From an uncultured Gemmatimonadota bacterium (GTDB lineage: Bacteria > Gemmatimonadota > Gemmatimonadetes > Gemmatimonadales > GWC2-71-9), in NCBI GenBank assembly GCA_937961295.1, contig CALGOK010000214.1, forward strand, positions 1-13,170: DNA of 13,170 nucleotides. The letters run 5' to 3'. This document shows positions 12,823 through 13,170 of this stretch, in pieces (positions within the stretch are counted from its first letter, which is position 1; each line of letters starts with the position of its first letter). The notes below the pieces were generated by a model. The model ran no database searches and had not been told where the DNA came from. It saw nothing but the letters and a program-made list of their open reading frames with translations. Both the position numbers and the translations under genes were made by a program.

Positions 12823-13170
12823 TCACTCCATCCGGTTGCGCTTGAGCACGGCCTTCACGCGCGCGATCAGCGAGCGGGGCTGTACCGGCTTGGCGAGGAA
12901 GTCCTGCGCGCCGAGCTCGAGCGCCTCCAGCTCGGTCTCGTCGGCGCGCGCCGTCAGCATGATCACCGGGATCTGGCTCATCGTCACCCGCGCGCGCATC
13001 TCCTCCAGCACGCCCAGCCCGGTGAGGTTGGGCATGTCGTGGTCGAGGATCACGATGTCGGGCTGCTGGGTCTCGAGCGCGTCGAGGGTCTCGAGTCCGT
13101 CGGTCGCTTCGACGACCGTGAACCCCTCGCGCTCGAGCACCGTGCGCAGCCGCCGTCGCACCGCCCGGCC
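12823..13170 (-). CDS. Response regulator receiver domain (5' end outside window)
   Basis: This frame is open to the window edge and ends at a TGA at 12823. The visible 115 residues cover a receiver domain from its first helix: RRRLRTVLEREGF, then DIVILDHDMPNLTG with the phospho-acceptor aspartate, VIMLTARAD with the switch threonine, and DFLAKPVQPRSL with the conserved lysine. The opening strand with the acidic DD pair should lie just past the edge, so the GTG at 13161 is not a real start. The tail VKAVLKRNRME ends right after the receiver, so there is no C-terminal DNA-binding domain; an N-terminal partner domain beyond the edge cannot be excluded. It is the first visible gene of a minus-strand operon with a second receiver and a membrane protein. 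Confidence 0.92.
   Translation of the reverse strand, partial: GRAVRRRLRTVLEREGFTVVEATDGLETLDALETQQPDIVILDHDMPNLTGLGVLEEMRARVTMSQIPVIMLTARADETELEALELGAQDFLAKPVQPRSLIARVKAVLKRNRME
12826..12829 (-). promoter_or_regulatory. Ribosome binding site deciding the start of the single-domain response regulator
   Basis: On the minus strand GGAG lies 5 bases before ATG 12820 and shares its last G with the alternative GTG 12826. A ribosome using this site would start at the ATG. Confidence 0.6.

Overview
This is a very GC-rich (by eye about 70%), densely packed chromosomal segment from a diderm bacterium. A signal-peptide outer-membrane barrel protein, a type IV pilin and single-domain response regulators all point to a Gram-negative envelope. 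Gene order and protein style are most reminiscent of Gemmatimonadota, but that placement is an inference from memory and was not tested by a search.

Region 1 (1-8682, + strand) is a long housekeeping operon: the 3' part of rny (RNase Y), folD, xseA, xseB, a polyprenyl synthetase (ispA-type), dxs, nadK and recN. The first five genes overlap by 4-8 bases. A 73-bp gap with a strong hairpin precedes dxs. nadK follows 7 bases after dxs and recN abuts the nadK stop codon. The operon joins RNA decay, one-carbon folate metabolism, exonuclease VII, isoprenoid precursor supply (DXP synthase and prenyl chain elongation), NADP synthesis and DNA break repair. The set is close to the folD-xseA-xseB-ispA-dxs-...-recN cluster of Bacillus and the nadK-recN pair of Actinobacteria. 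nadK appears to start at a CTG codon.

Region 2 (8683-10410): recN converges on a minus-strand gene for a secreted, probably outer-membrane beta-barrel protein. The 67-bp gap between them is almost filled by a perfect 25-bp inverted repeat made of GA/CT-rich arms.

Region 3 (10411-12459): a class II tRNA-Leu(UAA) gene is followed 26 bp later by a type IV pilin gene. After it comes the most unusual part of the window, two tail-to-tail gene pairs in tandem. Each pair has a plus-strand pilin-like gene and a minus-strand gene for a single-pass membrane protein with a conserved C-terminal domain ending in a DSFLG motif. The two pilin-like proteins are paralogous, with identical spacing of their C-terminal cysteines, but the second has lost the prepilin peptidase site. 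The two minus-strand proteins are also paralogous. The layout suggests duplication of a whole convergent two-gene cassette.

Region 4 (12440-13170, - strand): two receiver-domain response regulators, one cut by the window edge, lie directly upstream of and overlap the second membrane-protein gene, so they are probably in one operon with it. There is no gene-free stretch longer than 300 bases. No insertion sequence, CRISPR array, integrase or replication origin was seen.
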